Assembly: GCF_031157275.1 (NCBI RefSeq)
Contig: NZ_JAVIFW010000008.1
Span: 248,001 to 312,000, forward strand
Direction: 5' to 3'
DNA from: Streptomyces sp. LHD-70
GTDB taxonomy: Bacteria > Actinomycetota > Actinomycetes > Streptomycetales > Streptomycetaceae
DNA length: 64,000 nucleotides
Part shown: piece after piece, positions 13,755 through 25,821 of the stretch
Position numbering within the stretch: the stretch's first letter is position 1
How the letters are laid out: each line of letters begins with the position of its first letter
Translations under genes and position numbers: made by a program
The notes under the pieces: model-generated
Told to the model about the DNA's origin: nothing
Databases searched by the model: none
What the model saw: the letters and a program-made list of their open reading frames with translations, nothing else

Positions 13755-13847
13755 TTCGTCAATCCCTCTTTCAGGGTCGAATGTCAAACATGGTCTGTAC
13801 GGGTCCGGGGCGACCGGGGCTCCGCAGGGGAGCCCCGGTCAAACCCG

Positions 13848-17330
<3,483 letters not shown>

Positions 17331-17492
17331 GAGGGGGTCCTTCCGAGGGCTCGGACTCACTACGCGCGTACCGGTCCCATACCGAGCAACGAATGAGAAA
17401 TCCCAGGTCAGGGAGGTTCAATCGACTCTGCTCAGGTGTGGGCATGCCCCTGGTGACGGGCAGGAGGCAGCTAACAGGCAGCGCAAAGGGTC

Positions 17493-17522
17493 AGTGTAGC
17501 CACTCGGCCCACTGATGTCCAG
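17493..17522 (-). promoter_or_regulatory. Possible rpoB promoter
   Basis: CTGGAC (17522-17517) and TACACT (17498-17493) on the minus strand are 18 bases apart, about 165 nt before the rpoB start. The -35 is a weak match. Readthrough from rplL may also supply transcription. Confidence 0.35.
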
Positions 17523-17826
17523 AGCGGGTTTTATTGAGACCCACGAACACCTCAGAGTCCTACTGTTGTCGGCTCCAGCGGCAGACCCCTCGCCACTGGG
17601 CGCATATCCACACTGCCCTGTTCGCCATCGATCCATGCCTCGGATTCGGATCGATGTGACGACGCGTCCTGAGAATTGCGCGCTGCGTGCGGTTCGTCAA
17701 GGCCCCCCTGCCCATCCGGGCTGCCGCGAACGTCACCACTGGGGCACCGGAGGCACAACGAAGATCACCATACTCGGCCATGCCGTCAGTGCAAGGCAGC
17801 CGTCACGGAGACCCCCGAGAACGCCG
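17523..17826. other. Gap between the rplL terminator and the rpoB promoter region
   Basis: About 300 bases with no convincing ORF, repeat or conserved structure. Short frames here have composition unlike the neighbouring genes. It probably holds leader or promoter sequence for rpoBC that I cannot resolve. Confidence 0.5.
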
Positions 17827-17858
17827 AAGGGCGACCACCCACATGGGTGATCGCCCTT
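17827..17858 (-). terminator. Terminator or attenuator after rplL
   Basis: Inverted arms 17827-17840 and 17845-17858 (14 bp, one mismatch that becomes G-U on one strand) close a 4-base loop, 88 bases beyond rplL. Because rpoB follows, partial termination here would set the ribosomal-protein to polymerase ratio. Confidence 0.75.
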
Positions 17859-17946
17859 CAGTGTGTGCGCGTTACAGCGCGCGAGCCTTCCGGCTCAGAG
17901 CCCCTGCCTCTGTGCGCCTACGGCGCGTGGCAGACGACTCGCAAGG

Positions 17947-18336
17947 TCACTTGACCTCGACGGAGGCGCCGGCGCCCTTGAGGGCCTCGGCGGCCTTCTC
18001 CGCGGCGTCCTTGGCGACCTTCTCGAGGACCGGCTTCGGGGTGCCGTCGACGAGGTCCTTGGCCTCCTTCAGGCCCAGGGAGGTCAGCTCACGCACGACC
18101 TTGATGACCTGGATCTTCTTGTCGCCGGCGCCGGTGAGGATGACGTCGAACTCGTCCTGCTCCTCGGCGGCCTCGGCGGCGGCGCCACCAGCGGCACCAC
18201 CGGCGACGACGACCGGCGCGGCAGCGGCGGCGGTGACGTCGAACTTCTCCTCGAAGGCCTTCACGAACTCGGAGAGCTCGATGAGGGTCATCTCCTCGAA
18301 CTGGGCGAGCAGGTCGTCCTGGCTGAGCTTCGCCAT
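17947..18336 (-). CDS. rplL: 50S ribosomal protein L7/L12
   Basis: 129 residues: an N-terminal dimerisation domain (AKLSQDDLLAQFEEMTLIEL), an Ala/Val/Gly hinge (about residues 35-55) and the globular C-terminal domain that recruits translation factors (KIQVIKVVRELTSLGLKEAK). 124 bases after rplJ. Confidence 0.98.
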   Translation of the reverse strand: MAKLSQDDLLAQFEEMTLIELSEFVKAFEEKFDVTAAAAAPVVVAGGAAGGAAAEAAEEQDEFDVILTGAGDKKIQVIKVVRELTSLGLKEAKDLVDGTPKPVLEKVAKDAAEKAAEALKGAGASVEVK

Positions 18337-18460
18337 GATGGCGGTCCTTCCACTAATTCGGCTGGTGCCGGATGTACATGTGAGGCGGGCGTACGTTCGG
18401 GCCCGCTGCGGCCACCTGCCTAGGCATGCCTAGACGAGAGCGGCCATGACGCGAGCCGAA

Positions 18461-18988
18461 TTACTCGGCACCGCCCTGCTCGGCCTGCTTGGCACGAAGC
18501 GCTTCCGCGGTGCGGACGAACTTCGAGGGCAGCGCCTGGAAGACAGAGGCAGCCTGCGACTGCTTGCCCTTCATGGCACCGGCCAGCTTGCTGAGCAGAA
18601 CCTCGCGGGACTCGAGGTCCGCAAGCTTCTTGATCTCGTCGGCGGACAGCGCCTTGCCGTCAAGGACACCGCCCTTGATGACGAGAGAGGGGTTGTCCTT
18701 GGCGAAGTCACGAAGACCCTTCGCCGCCTCGACCGGGTCACCGGTGACGAAGGCGACAGCCGTCGAGCCCTGAAGGTGCTCGTCCAGCTGAATCCCGGCC
18801 TCATTGGCCGCGATCTTGGTCAGCGTGTTCTTCACCACTCGGTACTGAGCGTTCTCGCCGAGAGAACGGCGGAGCTGCTTGAGCTGCGCCACGGTCAGTC
18901 CGGTGTAAGAGGTGACAACAGCTGCGTTGGAGTCACGCAGCTTCTGCGTGATCTCTTCGACGGCTGCGACCTTGTCGGACGTCGCCAT
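18461..18988 (-). CDS. rplJ: 50S ribosomal protein L10
   Basis: 175 residues from the ATG at 18988 (ATSDKVAAVEEITQKL follows), with GGAAGGAGG upstream as ribosome-binding site. The longer upstream reading is leader sequence. L10 anchors L7/L12 dimers to the stalk base and, with L12, usually represses its own operon by binding the L10 leader, which is present upstream. Confidence 0.97.
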   Translation of the reverse strand: MATSDKVAAVEEITQKLRDSNAAVVTSYTGLTVAQLKQLRRSLGENAQYRVVKNTLTKIAANEAGIQLDEHLQGSTAVAFVTGDPVEAAKGLRDFAKDNPSLVIKGGVLDGKALSADEIKKLADLESREVLLSKLAGAMKGKQSQAASVFQALPSKFVRTAEALRAKQAEQGGAE

Positions 18989-19098
18989 GTGCCTCGGCCT
19001 CCTTCCGGGGTGATGATCCTCGACTGACCTTTCGATCAGCCGCGTACGCCGGACCGCCTGAATCAGGCACGTAGAAGGGGGCGTCTGCACAAAACGAA

Positions 19099-19125
19099 AC
19101 GCCCCGGCATAGGTGCACGGGGCGT
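19099..19125 (-). terminator. Hairpin with U-rich tail inside the rplJ leader
   Basis: ACGCCCCG/CGGGGCGT arms (19118-19125 with 19099-19106) form an 8-bp stem followed in the minus transcript by TTTCGTTTT, about 110 nt before rplJ and downstream of the L10 leader. The shape suggests a transcription attenuator controlled by L10 binding. Confidence 0.55.
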
Positions 19126-19203
19126 GAGCTCGACTAGACGGAATCCGTCCAGGAGCGCTTCCACAGTCACCTACGCGGGTCGTCCGCAGTCAGCGGATCC
19201 TTC

Positions 19204-19258
19204 GGCCACCGCACCCTCAGAACTGAGCGTGCGGCAACGACCAGCGGTCTTTGGCTTC
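19204..19258 (-). ncRNA. Ribosomal protein L10 leader (core)
   Basis: The minus strand reads AGACCGCTGGTCGTTGCCG at 19250-19232, the conserved part of the L10 leader, then GCTCAGTTCTGAGGGTGC with further pairing. It begins within about ten nt of the predicted transcription start and lies about 215 nt upstream of rplJ. In known cases this RNA binds the L10-L12 complex and represses rplJL. Confidence 0.75.
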
Positions 19259-19264
19259 TGTAGG

Positions 19265-19294
19265 AGAGTACGCGAGCAGGGCCTCGACGGGCAA
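19265..19294 (-). promoter_or_regulatory. Putative rplJ promoter overlapping the upstream terminator
   Basis: TTGCCC (19294-19289) and TACTCT (19270-19265) are 18 bases apart on the minus strand. Transcription would start near 19258, exactly at the L10 leader. The -35 lies within the loop and the spacer within one arm of the terminator of the upstream lipoprotein gene. Confidence 0.55.
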
Positions 19295-19313
19295 ATCGGC
19301 TCCTGAGGCCCTG
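19277..19313 (-). terminator. Terminator of the 19339-20229 lipoprotein gene
   Basis: CAGGGCCTC/GAGGCCCTG arms (19277-19285 and 19305-19313) with a 19-base loop begin about 26 bases beyond the stop codon. It shares bases with the rplJ promoter. Confidence 0.55.
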
Positions 19314-19338
19314 CCGCGACTGTCATTCCGAGGCCGCG

Positions 19339-20229
19339 TTACTGCTGCGGCTGCTGCTTCATCAGGTCCTTGACGTTGACGGTGTCGTCGGCCGGGGGCT
19401 CCTCGGTGGCCACGTCCACGCCGTAGTCGCTGTAGTAGACCGTCTGGGAGAACTCACCGTTCTTCATCTTGGCCTCTTCGACCTTCTTCACCAGGAGGTC
19501 CTGGTCGTCGACCCAGATGTCGATCTTCTCGGTGGTCATGCCGGCCTCCTGGAGCTGCTTGCGCAGCGCCGCGGCGTCCTTCTCGTCCATGTCGGCGTTC
19601 TTGGCCGTCAGATCGGCGACGTCGACCGTGCCGGAGTAGTGCGTGGCGTTGACGCCACGGACCTTCTCCTCGCCGACGCGCTTCACATCGCCGGAGGCGA
19701 GGAGCATCTTCACCGTCTGGTTCGGGGTGGAGCTCTGCATCTGGTTCTTGAGCGCCTGGCCGGACGCGCCGCCCATCTCGGCGAGCGTCTCGTAGTCGTA
19801 CTCGATCCAGTGCTTGCCGCCCGAGGCGGACGCGAACTTGTCCCCCATGTTCGCGTAGTAGCCGTTCTTCAGGTAGCGGTAGTCGATCGACGTGTCGCCG
19901 GTCTGCTGCAGCTGGTCGGCCATCGGGCCGTCGGTGAACGTGATGCGCAGGACGCCCGTGACGCCGTCCGACCAGTCGAGGCCGCCCTTCATCTCCATGC
20001 TGCCCTGGGCGCCCATGGTGGTCGTGCCGTCCACCTTCGCGGAGTCGGCGTCCTGGGTCTTGCTGTCGACCGTACGCAGAGCCGTGAGCGGGTTGAACGA
20101 GCCGCCGCCCTCGCCTCCGCCCTTGCTCTCGCTCTTGCCCGCGGAACCGCCACCGCAGGCCGCAACGCCGGTCAGGGCGGCGGCTGCCGCGATCGAGACA
20201 CAAGCGCGCCGCACGGTCCTGGTGTTCAT
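19339..20229 (-). CDS. Secreted lipoprotein, LppX/LprAFG-like
   Basis: 296 residues from the ATG at 20229 (AGGGG ribosome-binding site eight bases before it). N-terminal signal: NTRTVRRACVS, a hydrophobic run, and lipobox VAAC just before GGGSAGKS, so Cys about 25 becomes lipidated. The mature part (STPNQTVKMLLASGD, VRGVNATHYSGTVDV) resembles the LppX/LprG outer-surface lipoprotein fold that carries lipids in mycobacteria; ligand here is unknown. Inserted between rplA and rplJ with its own terminator, so probably expressed apart from them. Confidence 0.8.
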   Translation of the reverse strand: MNTRTVRRACVSIAAAAALTGVAACGGGSAGKSESKGGGEGGGSFNPLTALRTVDSKTQDADSAKVDGTTTMGAQGSMEMKGGLDWSDGVTGVLRITFTDGPMADQLQQTGDTSIDYRYLKNGYYANMGDKFASASGGKHWIEYDYETLAEMGGASGQALKNQMQSSTPNQTVKMLLASGDVKRVGEEKVRGVNATHYSGTVDVADLTAKNADMDEKDAAALRKQLQEAGMTTEKIDIWVDDQDLLVKKVEEAKMKNGEFSQTVYYSDYGVDVATEEPPADDTVNVKDLMKQQPQQ

Positions 20230-20294
20230 CTGTCCCACCCCTAGAGAGAGTTCGTCGTTCGGCCTGCACGTTAGCGCGTGGCACCGACAACGCG

Positions 20295-20330
20295 GACGGG
20301 CCCCGCACCTCGGAAGGTGCGGGGCCCGTC
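20295..20330 (-). terminator. Terminator of the rplKA operon
   Basis: A perfect 16-bp stem (20295-20310 with 20315-20330) and CGGA tetraloop lie between the rplA stop and the following lipoprotein gene. No long U-run. Confidence 0.85.
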
Positions 20331-20373
20331 TGCGATACGCGTACGCGACGCGGCTGCCAGGGAGTCAGGCGAC

Positions 20374-21096
20374 TCAGACGGCGGCCGGGTCCTCCTCGAC
20401 GAGGAGGTTGCGGGTGCGGTTCGGGTCGAGCGGAATGCCGGGGCCCATCGTGGTGGTGAGCGCGGCCTTCTTGATGTAGCGGCCCTTGGCGGCAGAGGGC
20501 TTCAGACGAAGCACCTCCTCGAGGGCGGCGGCGTAGTTCTCCACCAGCTTGGTGTCGTCGAAGGACGCCTTGCCGATGATGAAGTGGAGGTTCGCGTGCT
20601 TGTCGACGCGGAACTCGATCTTGCCGCCCTTGATGTCGTTGACAGCCTTGGCGACGTCGGGGGTGACGGTGCCGGTCTTCGGGTTCGGCATCAGACCACG
20701 CGGACCGAGCACGCGGCCGAGGCGGCCGACCTTGCCCATGAGGTCCGGGGTGGCGACGACGGCGTCGAAGTCCAGGCGGCCCTTGGAGACCTCGTCGATC
20801 AGTTCGTCCGAGCCGACGATGTCGGCGCCGGCGGCTTCCGCGGCCGCAGCACGGTCACCGGTCGCGAAGACCAGGACCCGGGCGGTCTTGCCGGTGCCGT
20901 GCGGGAGGTTCACGGTGCCACGGACCATCTGGTCGGCCTTGCGCGGGTCAACACCCAGGCGGAAGGCGACCTCGACGGTGCCGTCGAACTTGGTCGCGGA
21001 GGTCTCCTTGGCGAGACGGACGGCCTCGAGCGGGGCGTAGAGCTTGTCCCGGTCGATCTTGGCGTCCCCAGCGCGGAGAGTCTTGCTGCGCTTCAC
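20374..21096 (-). CDS. rplA: 50S ribosomal protein L1
   Basis: 240 residues from a GTG at 21096 (KRSKTLRAGDAKIDRDKLY follows). L1 forms the mobile stalk that moves tRNA out of the E site; the VGTDELIDEV-like and GPRGLMPNPKTGTVT segments are conserved. Follows rplK by 80 bases; L1 autoregulates rplKA in many bacteria. Confidence 0.97.
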   Translation of the reverse strand: MKRSKTLRAGDAKIDRDKLYAPLEAVRLAKETSATKFDGTVEVAFRLGVDPRKADQMVRGTVNLPHGTGKTARVLVFATGDRAAAAEAAGADIVGSDELIDEVSKGRLDFDAVVATPDLMGKVGRLGRVLGPRGLMPNPKTGTVTPDVAKAVNDIKGGKIEFRVDKHANLHFIIGKASFDDTKLVENYAAALEEVLRLKPSAAKGRYIKKAALTTTMGPGIPLDPNRTRNLLVEEDPAAV

Positions 21097-21176
21097 TTCT
21101 ACTCCTGAGGTTCAGGTATGGAGTTCGTGGTCCGGGCCGCGCATGGCCCTGCCACTCAGGTCAAACGGGGGTGAGG

Positions 21177-21611
21177 TCAGCCCTCGACCGTGATGCCCAT
21201 GGAGCGGGCGGTACCGGCGATGATCTTGGACGCGGCGTCCAGGTCATTGGCGTTGAGGTCGGGCATCTTCGTGGTGGCGATCTCGCGGACCTGCGCCTCG
21301 GTGATCTTGGCGACCTTGGTCTTGTGCGGCTCGCCGGAGCCCTTCTCGACACCAGCGGCCTTGAGGATCATCTTGGCGGCCGGCGGGGTCTTGGTGATGA
21401 AGGTGAAGGAACGGTCCTCGTAGACCGTGATCTCCACCGGGATGACCCAACCGCGCTGCGACTCGGTCGCGGCGTTGTAGGCCTTGCAGAACTCCATGAT
21501 GTTGACGCCGTGCTGACCCAGCGCGGGGCCGACCGGCGGAGCCGGGTTGGCGGCACCGGCCTGGATCTGGAGCTTGATGAGCCCCGTGACCTTCTTCTTC
21601 TTGGGAGGCAT
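21177..21611 (-). CDS. rplK: 50S ribosomal protein L11
   Basis: 144 residues, [19 protein letters not shown], with the Pro-rich N-terminal [20 protein letters not shown] segment. It binds the GTPase-associated centre of 23S rRNA, the thiostrepton target and RelA activation site. First gene of rplKA. Confidence 0.98.
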
Positions 21612-21706
21612 TGCTCTCTCCGGGTCCTAGTGAGAGTGATCCGCCTGCCATCCGATCATCCGGATGGAGGCATACCGCACAACGATAACGGGTATAGCCG
21701 TGCGGC

Positions 21707-21751
21707 TAAAAACCGAGCAGGTCAGACCGGCTTTGGCAGCCCGTCTGACCT
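21707..21751 (-). terminator. Terminator of secE-nusG
   Basis: A 13-bp stem with one mismatch (21751-21739 with 21731-21719) followed on the minus strand by GGTTTTT, 43 bases beyond the nusG stop. One of the few with a clear U-run in the window. Confidence 0.85.
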
Positions 21752-21793
21752 GGTCGGAAGCGTATGGTCCGGAAGGTCCGATCCCCTGTGGGG

Positions 21794-22669
21794 TCAGTTC
21801 TTCTGGATCTGGTCGAAGCTCAGCTCGACCGGGGTCTCGCGGCCGAAGATCTCGACGAGGCCCTTGACCTTCTTCGAGTCGGCGTTGATCTCGTTGATCG
21901 TCGCCTGCAGCGTCGCGAACGGGCCGTCGGTGACGGTGACCGAGTCGCCGACCTCGAAGTCCAGGACCTGCACCTCGACCTTGCGGGCCGGAGCCGGCTT
22001 GCCCTCGGCCTCGGCGGCCTCACGGGCGGCCTTCTCCTCGGCCTCCGGGGCGAGCATCTTGACGATCTCGTCCAGGGTCAGCGGGTACGGGTCGTAGGCG
22101 TTGCCCACGAAGCCGGTGACGCCGGGGGTGTTGCGGACGACGCCCCAGGACTCGTTCGTCAGGTCCATGCGCACCAGGACGTAGCCGGGGAGCTTGTTCT
22201 GACGGATCGTCTTGCGCTCGCCGTTCTTGATCTGCGCGACCTCTTCCTGCGGCACCTCGGCCTGGAAGATGAAGTCCTCGACGTTCAGCGAGACGGCGCG
22301 CTGCTCGAGGTTGGTCTTCACGCGGTTCTCGTAACCGGCGTAGGTGTGGATGACGTACCACTCGCCGGGGAGCGTGCGCAGCTCTTCGCGCAGGGCGGCG
22401 ATCGGGTCGACCGGCTCGGCGTCCTCGGCCTCTTCGGCCTCTTCGACGGCCTCGATGGCAGCCTCGTCCTCGTCGGTCTCGGCGACGGCCTCGGCTTCGT
22501 CCTCGATCTGCACCGCGGCCTCCTCGGCGGGCTCGCCCGCCGCGAGGTCGGCAGCCTCGGCCTGGTCCGGCTCCTCGACGTCCGCCGCCTCGACGATGTC
22601 GAGCTGGTCCTCCACGGACTCCGCGGCTTCCGCCGACTCGACGGCGTCGTTCAGGTTCGGGTCAGACAC
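21794..22669 (-). CDS. nusG: Transcription termination/antitermination factor NusG
   Basis: 291 residues from a GTG at 22669. The first 90 or so residues are an acidic, Ala/Glu-rich extension (AAESVEDQLDIVEAADVEEP and similar) not found in E. coli NusG. The NGN domain starts at GEWYVIHTYAGYENRVK and the C-terminal KOW domain is at VGDSVTVTDGPFATLQATI. NusG binds polymerase and links it to Rho or, through S10, to the ribosome. Between them lies an extra charged linker (EAEEKAAREAAEAEGK). Downstream of secE. Confidence 0.96.
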   Translation of the reverse strand: MSDPNLNDAVESAEAAESVEDQLDIVEAADVEEPDQAEAADLAAGEPAEEAAVQIEDEAEAVAETDEDEAAIEAVEEAEEAEDAEPVDPIAALREELRTLPGEWYVIHTYAGYENRVKTNLEQRAVSLNVEDFIFQAEVPQEEVAQIKNGERKTIRQNKLPGYVLVRMDLTNESWGVVRNTPGVTGFVGNAYDPYPLTLDEIVKMLAPEAEEKAAREAAEAEGKPAPARKVEVQVLDFEVGDSVTVTDGPFATLQATINEINADSKKVKGLVEIFGRETPVELSFDQIQKN

Positions 22670-22746
22670 GGTGGCTGCTTCTTCCTGGATACAGATGGGT
22701 GGAACGCGCGAAACGGGCGCCGGGACCGGCGCCCTCCGCTCGGCTG

Positions 22747-23031
22747 TCAGCCGAAGACGTACTTGACGGCCTGCGAGAAGCCATAGTCAAGCACGGTCAC
22801 CAAGGCGATCATGATGACAACAAAGACAATCACCACACCGGTGTATGTCGTGAGCTGACTGCGAGTGGGCCAGACGACCTTGCGGAGCTCCGCGACAATC
22901 TGACGGTAGAAAAGCGCGAGGCGGCCCAGAGGACCCTTCTTGCCGCGCTTTCCGCCCTTGCGGGACTTCTTCGAATCGGTCGCCTCGTCCGGGGCATCAG
23001 GCGTGTCGATGGAGCCCACGGCGTCCGTCAC
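22747..23031 (-). CDS. secE: Preprotein translocase subunit SecE
   Basis: 94 residues from a GTG at 23031. A Lys/Gly-rich cytosolic N-terminus precedes the amphipathic SecE motif (ELRKVVWPTRSQLTTYTGVV) and one transmembrane helix. SecE clamps SecY in the translocon. Gene order tRNA-Trp, secE, nusG is the usual one. Confidence 0.95.
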   Translation of the reverse strand: MTDAVGSIDTPDAPDEATDSKKSRKGGKRGKKGPLGRLALFYRQIVAELRKVVWPTRSQLTTYTGVVIVFVVIMIALVTVLDYGFSQAVKYVFG

Positions 23032-23139
23032 TCTCTCTCACCTGATTCCGGGTCGTGGCCGTGCCGCGCCCGGTGGAGCCGCACGGCGGTGCTTTGCAGT
23101 ACGTACATGCGCACACATCCTGGCGAAAGGTGTGTGTAG

Positions 23140-23212
23140 CAGGGCCGGAGGGACTTGAACCCCCAACCGCTGGTTTTGGAGACCAGTGCTCTACCAATTG
23201 AGCTACGACCCT
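23140..23212 (-). tRNA. tRNA-Trp (CCA anticodon)
   Basis: 73-nt cloverleaf: acceptor AGGGTCG/CGGCCCT, D-arm GCTCAATTGGTAGAGC, anticodon stem CTGGT/ACCAG with loop CTCCAAA (anticodon CCA), and T-arm GGGGGTTCAAGTCCCTC. No encoded CCA end. Directly upstream of secE on the same strand. Confidence 0.97.
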
Positions 23213-23396
23213 TTGGTTTTCCCCCAACGTACAGCATCCGTACCGATGCACGGAGTGCGCTCGGTGGGTGCCGACCGTTGAAGGCCAACGAGCGATGAGT
23301 GTACGTGGTCCCGCGCCCGGCGTCGAACAGAAAGGGCCTCACCCCTCCGGCAAACCTGTGTACCCGGGGTCTTTCCGGTCTGGAACGATGGGGCTC

Positions 23397-24620
23397 ATGA
23401 GCGCTGCAACCTCACCCACCGAACGCCGCATCTCCGCCCGCATCGGCGCGATCTCCGAGTCCGCCACCCTCGCCGTCGACGCCAAGGCCAAGGCCCTCAA
23501 GGCCGCCGGGCGTCCGGTGATCGGCTTCGGCGCGGGCGAGCCGGACTTCCCCACGCCCGACTACATCGTCGAGGCGGCCGTCGAGGCCTGCAAGAACCCG
23601 AAGTACCACCGGTACACCCCGGCCGGCGGGCTGCCCGAGCTGAAGGCCGCGATCGCCGCGAAGACGCTGCGCGACTCCGGCTACGAGGTCGAGGCCGCGA
23701 ACGTCCTGGTGACCAACGGCGGCAAGCAGGCCATCTACGAGGCCTTCGCGACGATCCTCGACCCGGGCGACGAGGTCATCGTCCCGACCCCGTACTGGAC
23801 GACGTACCCCGAGTCGATCCAGCTCGCGGGCGGTGTCCCGGTCTTCGTGACCGCCGACGAGACCACCGGGTACCGGGTGTCGATCGAGCAGCTGGAAGCG
23901 GCCGTCACCGAGAACACCAAGGTGCTGCTCTTCGTCTCCCCGTCGAACCCGACCGGCGCCGTCTACACGCGCGCGCAGGTCGAGGAGATCGGCCGCTGGG
24001 CCGCCGAGAAGGGCCTGTGGGTCCTGACCGACGAGATCTACGAGCACCTGGTGTACGGCGACGCGGAGTTCAGCTCGCTGCCGGTGGTCGTGCCCGAGCT
24101 GCGGGACAAGTGCGTCGTCGTGAACGGCGTCGCCAAGACGTACGCCATGACCGGCTGGCGCGTGGGCTGGGTCATCGGCCCGAAGGACGTCATCAAGGCG
24201 GCGACGAACCTGCAGTCGCACGCCACGTCCAACGTGAGCAACGTAGCCCAGGCCGCCGCGATCGCCGCCGTCTCCGGTGACCTGACCGCCGTGGCCGAGA
24301 TGCGCAAGGCCTTCGACCGGCGCCGCCAGACCATCGTGAAGATGCTCAACGACATCGACGGCGTGCTGTGCCCGGAGCCGGAGGGCGCCTTCTACGCGTA
24401 CCCGTCCGTGAAGGGCCTGCTCGGCAAGGAGATCCGCGGCAAGCGTCCGCAGACCACCGTCGAGCTGGCCGCGCTGATCCTGGACGAGGTCGAGGTCGCC
24501 GTGGTGCCGGGCGAGGCCTTCGGTACGCCTGGCTACCTGCGGCTTTCGTACGCCCTGGGTGACGAGGACCTGGTCGAGGGCGTGTCGCGGATCCAGAAGC
24601 TGCTGGCGGAGGCCCGCTAA
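23397..24620 (+). CDS. aspC: Aspartate aminotransferase (class I/II)
   Basis: 407 residues from the ATG at 23397 (SAATSPTERRISARIGAIS follows); an ATG three codons earlier is possible. Fold-type I features are clear: substrate-side GFGAGEPDFPTPDYI, SPSNPTGAVYT, and the PLP-binding lysine in NGVAKTYAMTGWRVGW, then the C-terminal arginine in YLRLSYALG. It interconverts aspartate/2-oxoglutarate and oxaloacetate/glutamate in the cytosol. Divergent from the secE side; followed by a UUCG terminator. Confidence 0.93.
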   Translation: MSAATSPTERRISARIGAISESATLAVDAKAKALKAAGRPVIGFGAGEPDFPTPDYIVEAAVEACKNPKYHRYTPAGGLPELKAAIAAKTLRDSGYEVEAANVLVTNGGKQAIYEAFATILDPGDEVIVPTPYWTTYPESIQLAGGVPVFVTADETTGYRVSIEQLEAAVTENTKVLLFVSPSNPTGAVYTRAQVEEIGRWAAEKGLWVLTDEIYEHLVYGDAEFSSLPVVVPELRDKCVVVNGVAKTYAMTGWRVGWVIGPKDVIKAATNLQSHATSNVSNVAQAAAIAAVSGDLTAVAEMRKAFDRRRQTIVKMLNDIDGVLCPEPEGAFYAYPSVKGLLGKEIRGKRPQTTVELAALILDEVEVAVVPGEAFGTPGYLRLSYALGDEDLVEGVSRIQKLLAEAR

Positions 24621-24680
24621 TAGCGACGGTTTTCGCGCTGCTGTGACGGTTTTCGTCACTCAATAGAGGCTGTTTTCGAT

Positions 24681-24710
24681 ACGGGCCTCCGGCTTCGGCC
24701 GGGGGCCCGT
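24681..24710 (+). terminator. Terminator after aspC
   Basis: A 13-bp stem with one G-U pair (24681-24693 and 24698-24710) capped by a TTCG tetraloop, followed by TCGTTCGTTC. It lies 60 bases beyond the aspC stop. Confidence 0.85.
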
Positions 24711-24795
24711 TCGTTCGTTCGGGCAGGGACTCCTTGGTGGCTCCTTGGCGGAAAGCGGCTATCCGTACGGCACGTCCGTACGGCAGGATCTTGGG

Positions 24796-25812
24796 ATGGA
24801 GCGTGTGCGTGACGTCAGCCTGTTGCCGAAAGCCCATCTGCACCTGCACTTCACCGGGTCGATGCGGCCCACGACGCTGCTGGAGCTCGCGGACAAGTAC
24901 GGGGTCCATCTCCCCGAGGCGTTGACCACCGGGCAGCCGCCGAAGCTGCGCGCGACGGACGAGCGCGGCTGGTTCCGCTTCCAGCGGCTGTACGACATGG
25001 CGCGGTCCTGTCTGCGCGAGCCGGAGGACATCCAGCGCCTGGTCCGGGAGGCCGCGCAGGAGGACCTCGCGGACGGTTCCGGTTGGCTGGAGATCCAGGT
25101 CGATCCGACCTCGTACGCGCCTCGGCTCGGCGGTCTGATCCCCGCGCTCGAGATCATCCTGGACGCGGTCGACACGGCCTCGCGGGAGACCGGGCTCGGG
25201 ATGCGGGTGCTGGTCGCGGCGAACCGCATGAAGCACCCGCTGGACGCCCGCACGCTGGCCCGGCTCGCGGTGCGGTACGCGGACCGGGGCATCGTCGGTT
25301 TCGGGCTCTCCAACGACGAACGACGCGGTATGGCAAGGGACTTCGACCGGGCCTTCGCGATCGCGCGGGACGGCGGGCTGCTGGCGGCGCCGCACGGCGG
25401 GGAGCTGACCGGCCCGGCGTCGGTGCGTGACTGTCTCGACGACCTGGACGCCACCCGGATCGGGCACGGGGTGCGCGCCGCCGAGGACCCGCGGCTGCTG
25501 AGACGACTCGCCGAACGCGGCGTCACCTGCGAGGTCTGCCCGGCGTCCAACGTGGCGCTCGGCGTCTACGAGAAGCCCGAGGACGTACCGCTGCGGACGT
25601 TGTACGACGCCGGGGTCCCGATGGCGCTCGGCGCCGACGACCCGCTGCTCTTCGGCTCACGCCTGGCCGCCCAGTACGAGATCGCGCGGGAGCACCACGG
25701 CTTCGGCGACGCGCAGCTGGCCGAGCTGGCGCGGCAGTCGGTGCGGGGCTCCGCGGCGCCGGCCGAGGTGCGGGAGAAGCTGCTCGCGGGCATCGACGAC
25801 TGGCTGGCGTGA
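24796..25812 (+). CDS. Adenosine deaminase-family hydrolase
   Basis: 338 residues from the ATG at 24796. Metal and catalytic motifs of the family are visible: HLH at residues 16-18, APHGGE with the catalytic Glu, RIGHGV, CPASN and the paired Asp in GADDP. The N-terminal motif is K-A-H-L-H-L-H-F-T-G where typical enzymes have K-x-E-L-H-x-H-L-E-G, so the substrate could be something other than adenosine, such as another aminated nucleoside. Actinomycetes carry several paralogues of this family. Monocistronic. Confidence 0.82.
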   Translation: MERVRDVSLLPKAHLHLHFTGSMRPTTLLELADKYGVHLPEALTTGQPPKLRATDERGWFRFQRLYDMARSCLREPEDIQRLVREAAQEDLADGSGWLEIQVDPTSYAPRLGGLIPALEIILDAVDTASRETGLGMRVLVAANRMKHPLDARTLARLAVRYADRGIVGFGLSNDERRGMARDFDRAFAIARDGGLLAAPHGGELTGPASVRDCLDDLDATRIGHGVRAAEDPRLLRRLAERGVTCEVCPASNVALGVYEKPEDVPLRTLYDAGVPMALGADDPLLFGSRLAAQYEIAREHHGFGDAQLAELARQSVRGSAAPAEVREKLLAGIDDWLA

Positions 25813-25821
25813 CGGCCGCCG

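Noticed and set aside
13755..13787. Longer rpoC start
   Set aside because: The 11 extra residues are not family sequence and the GTG at 13754 has a good ribosome-binding site.
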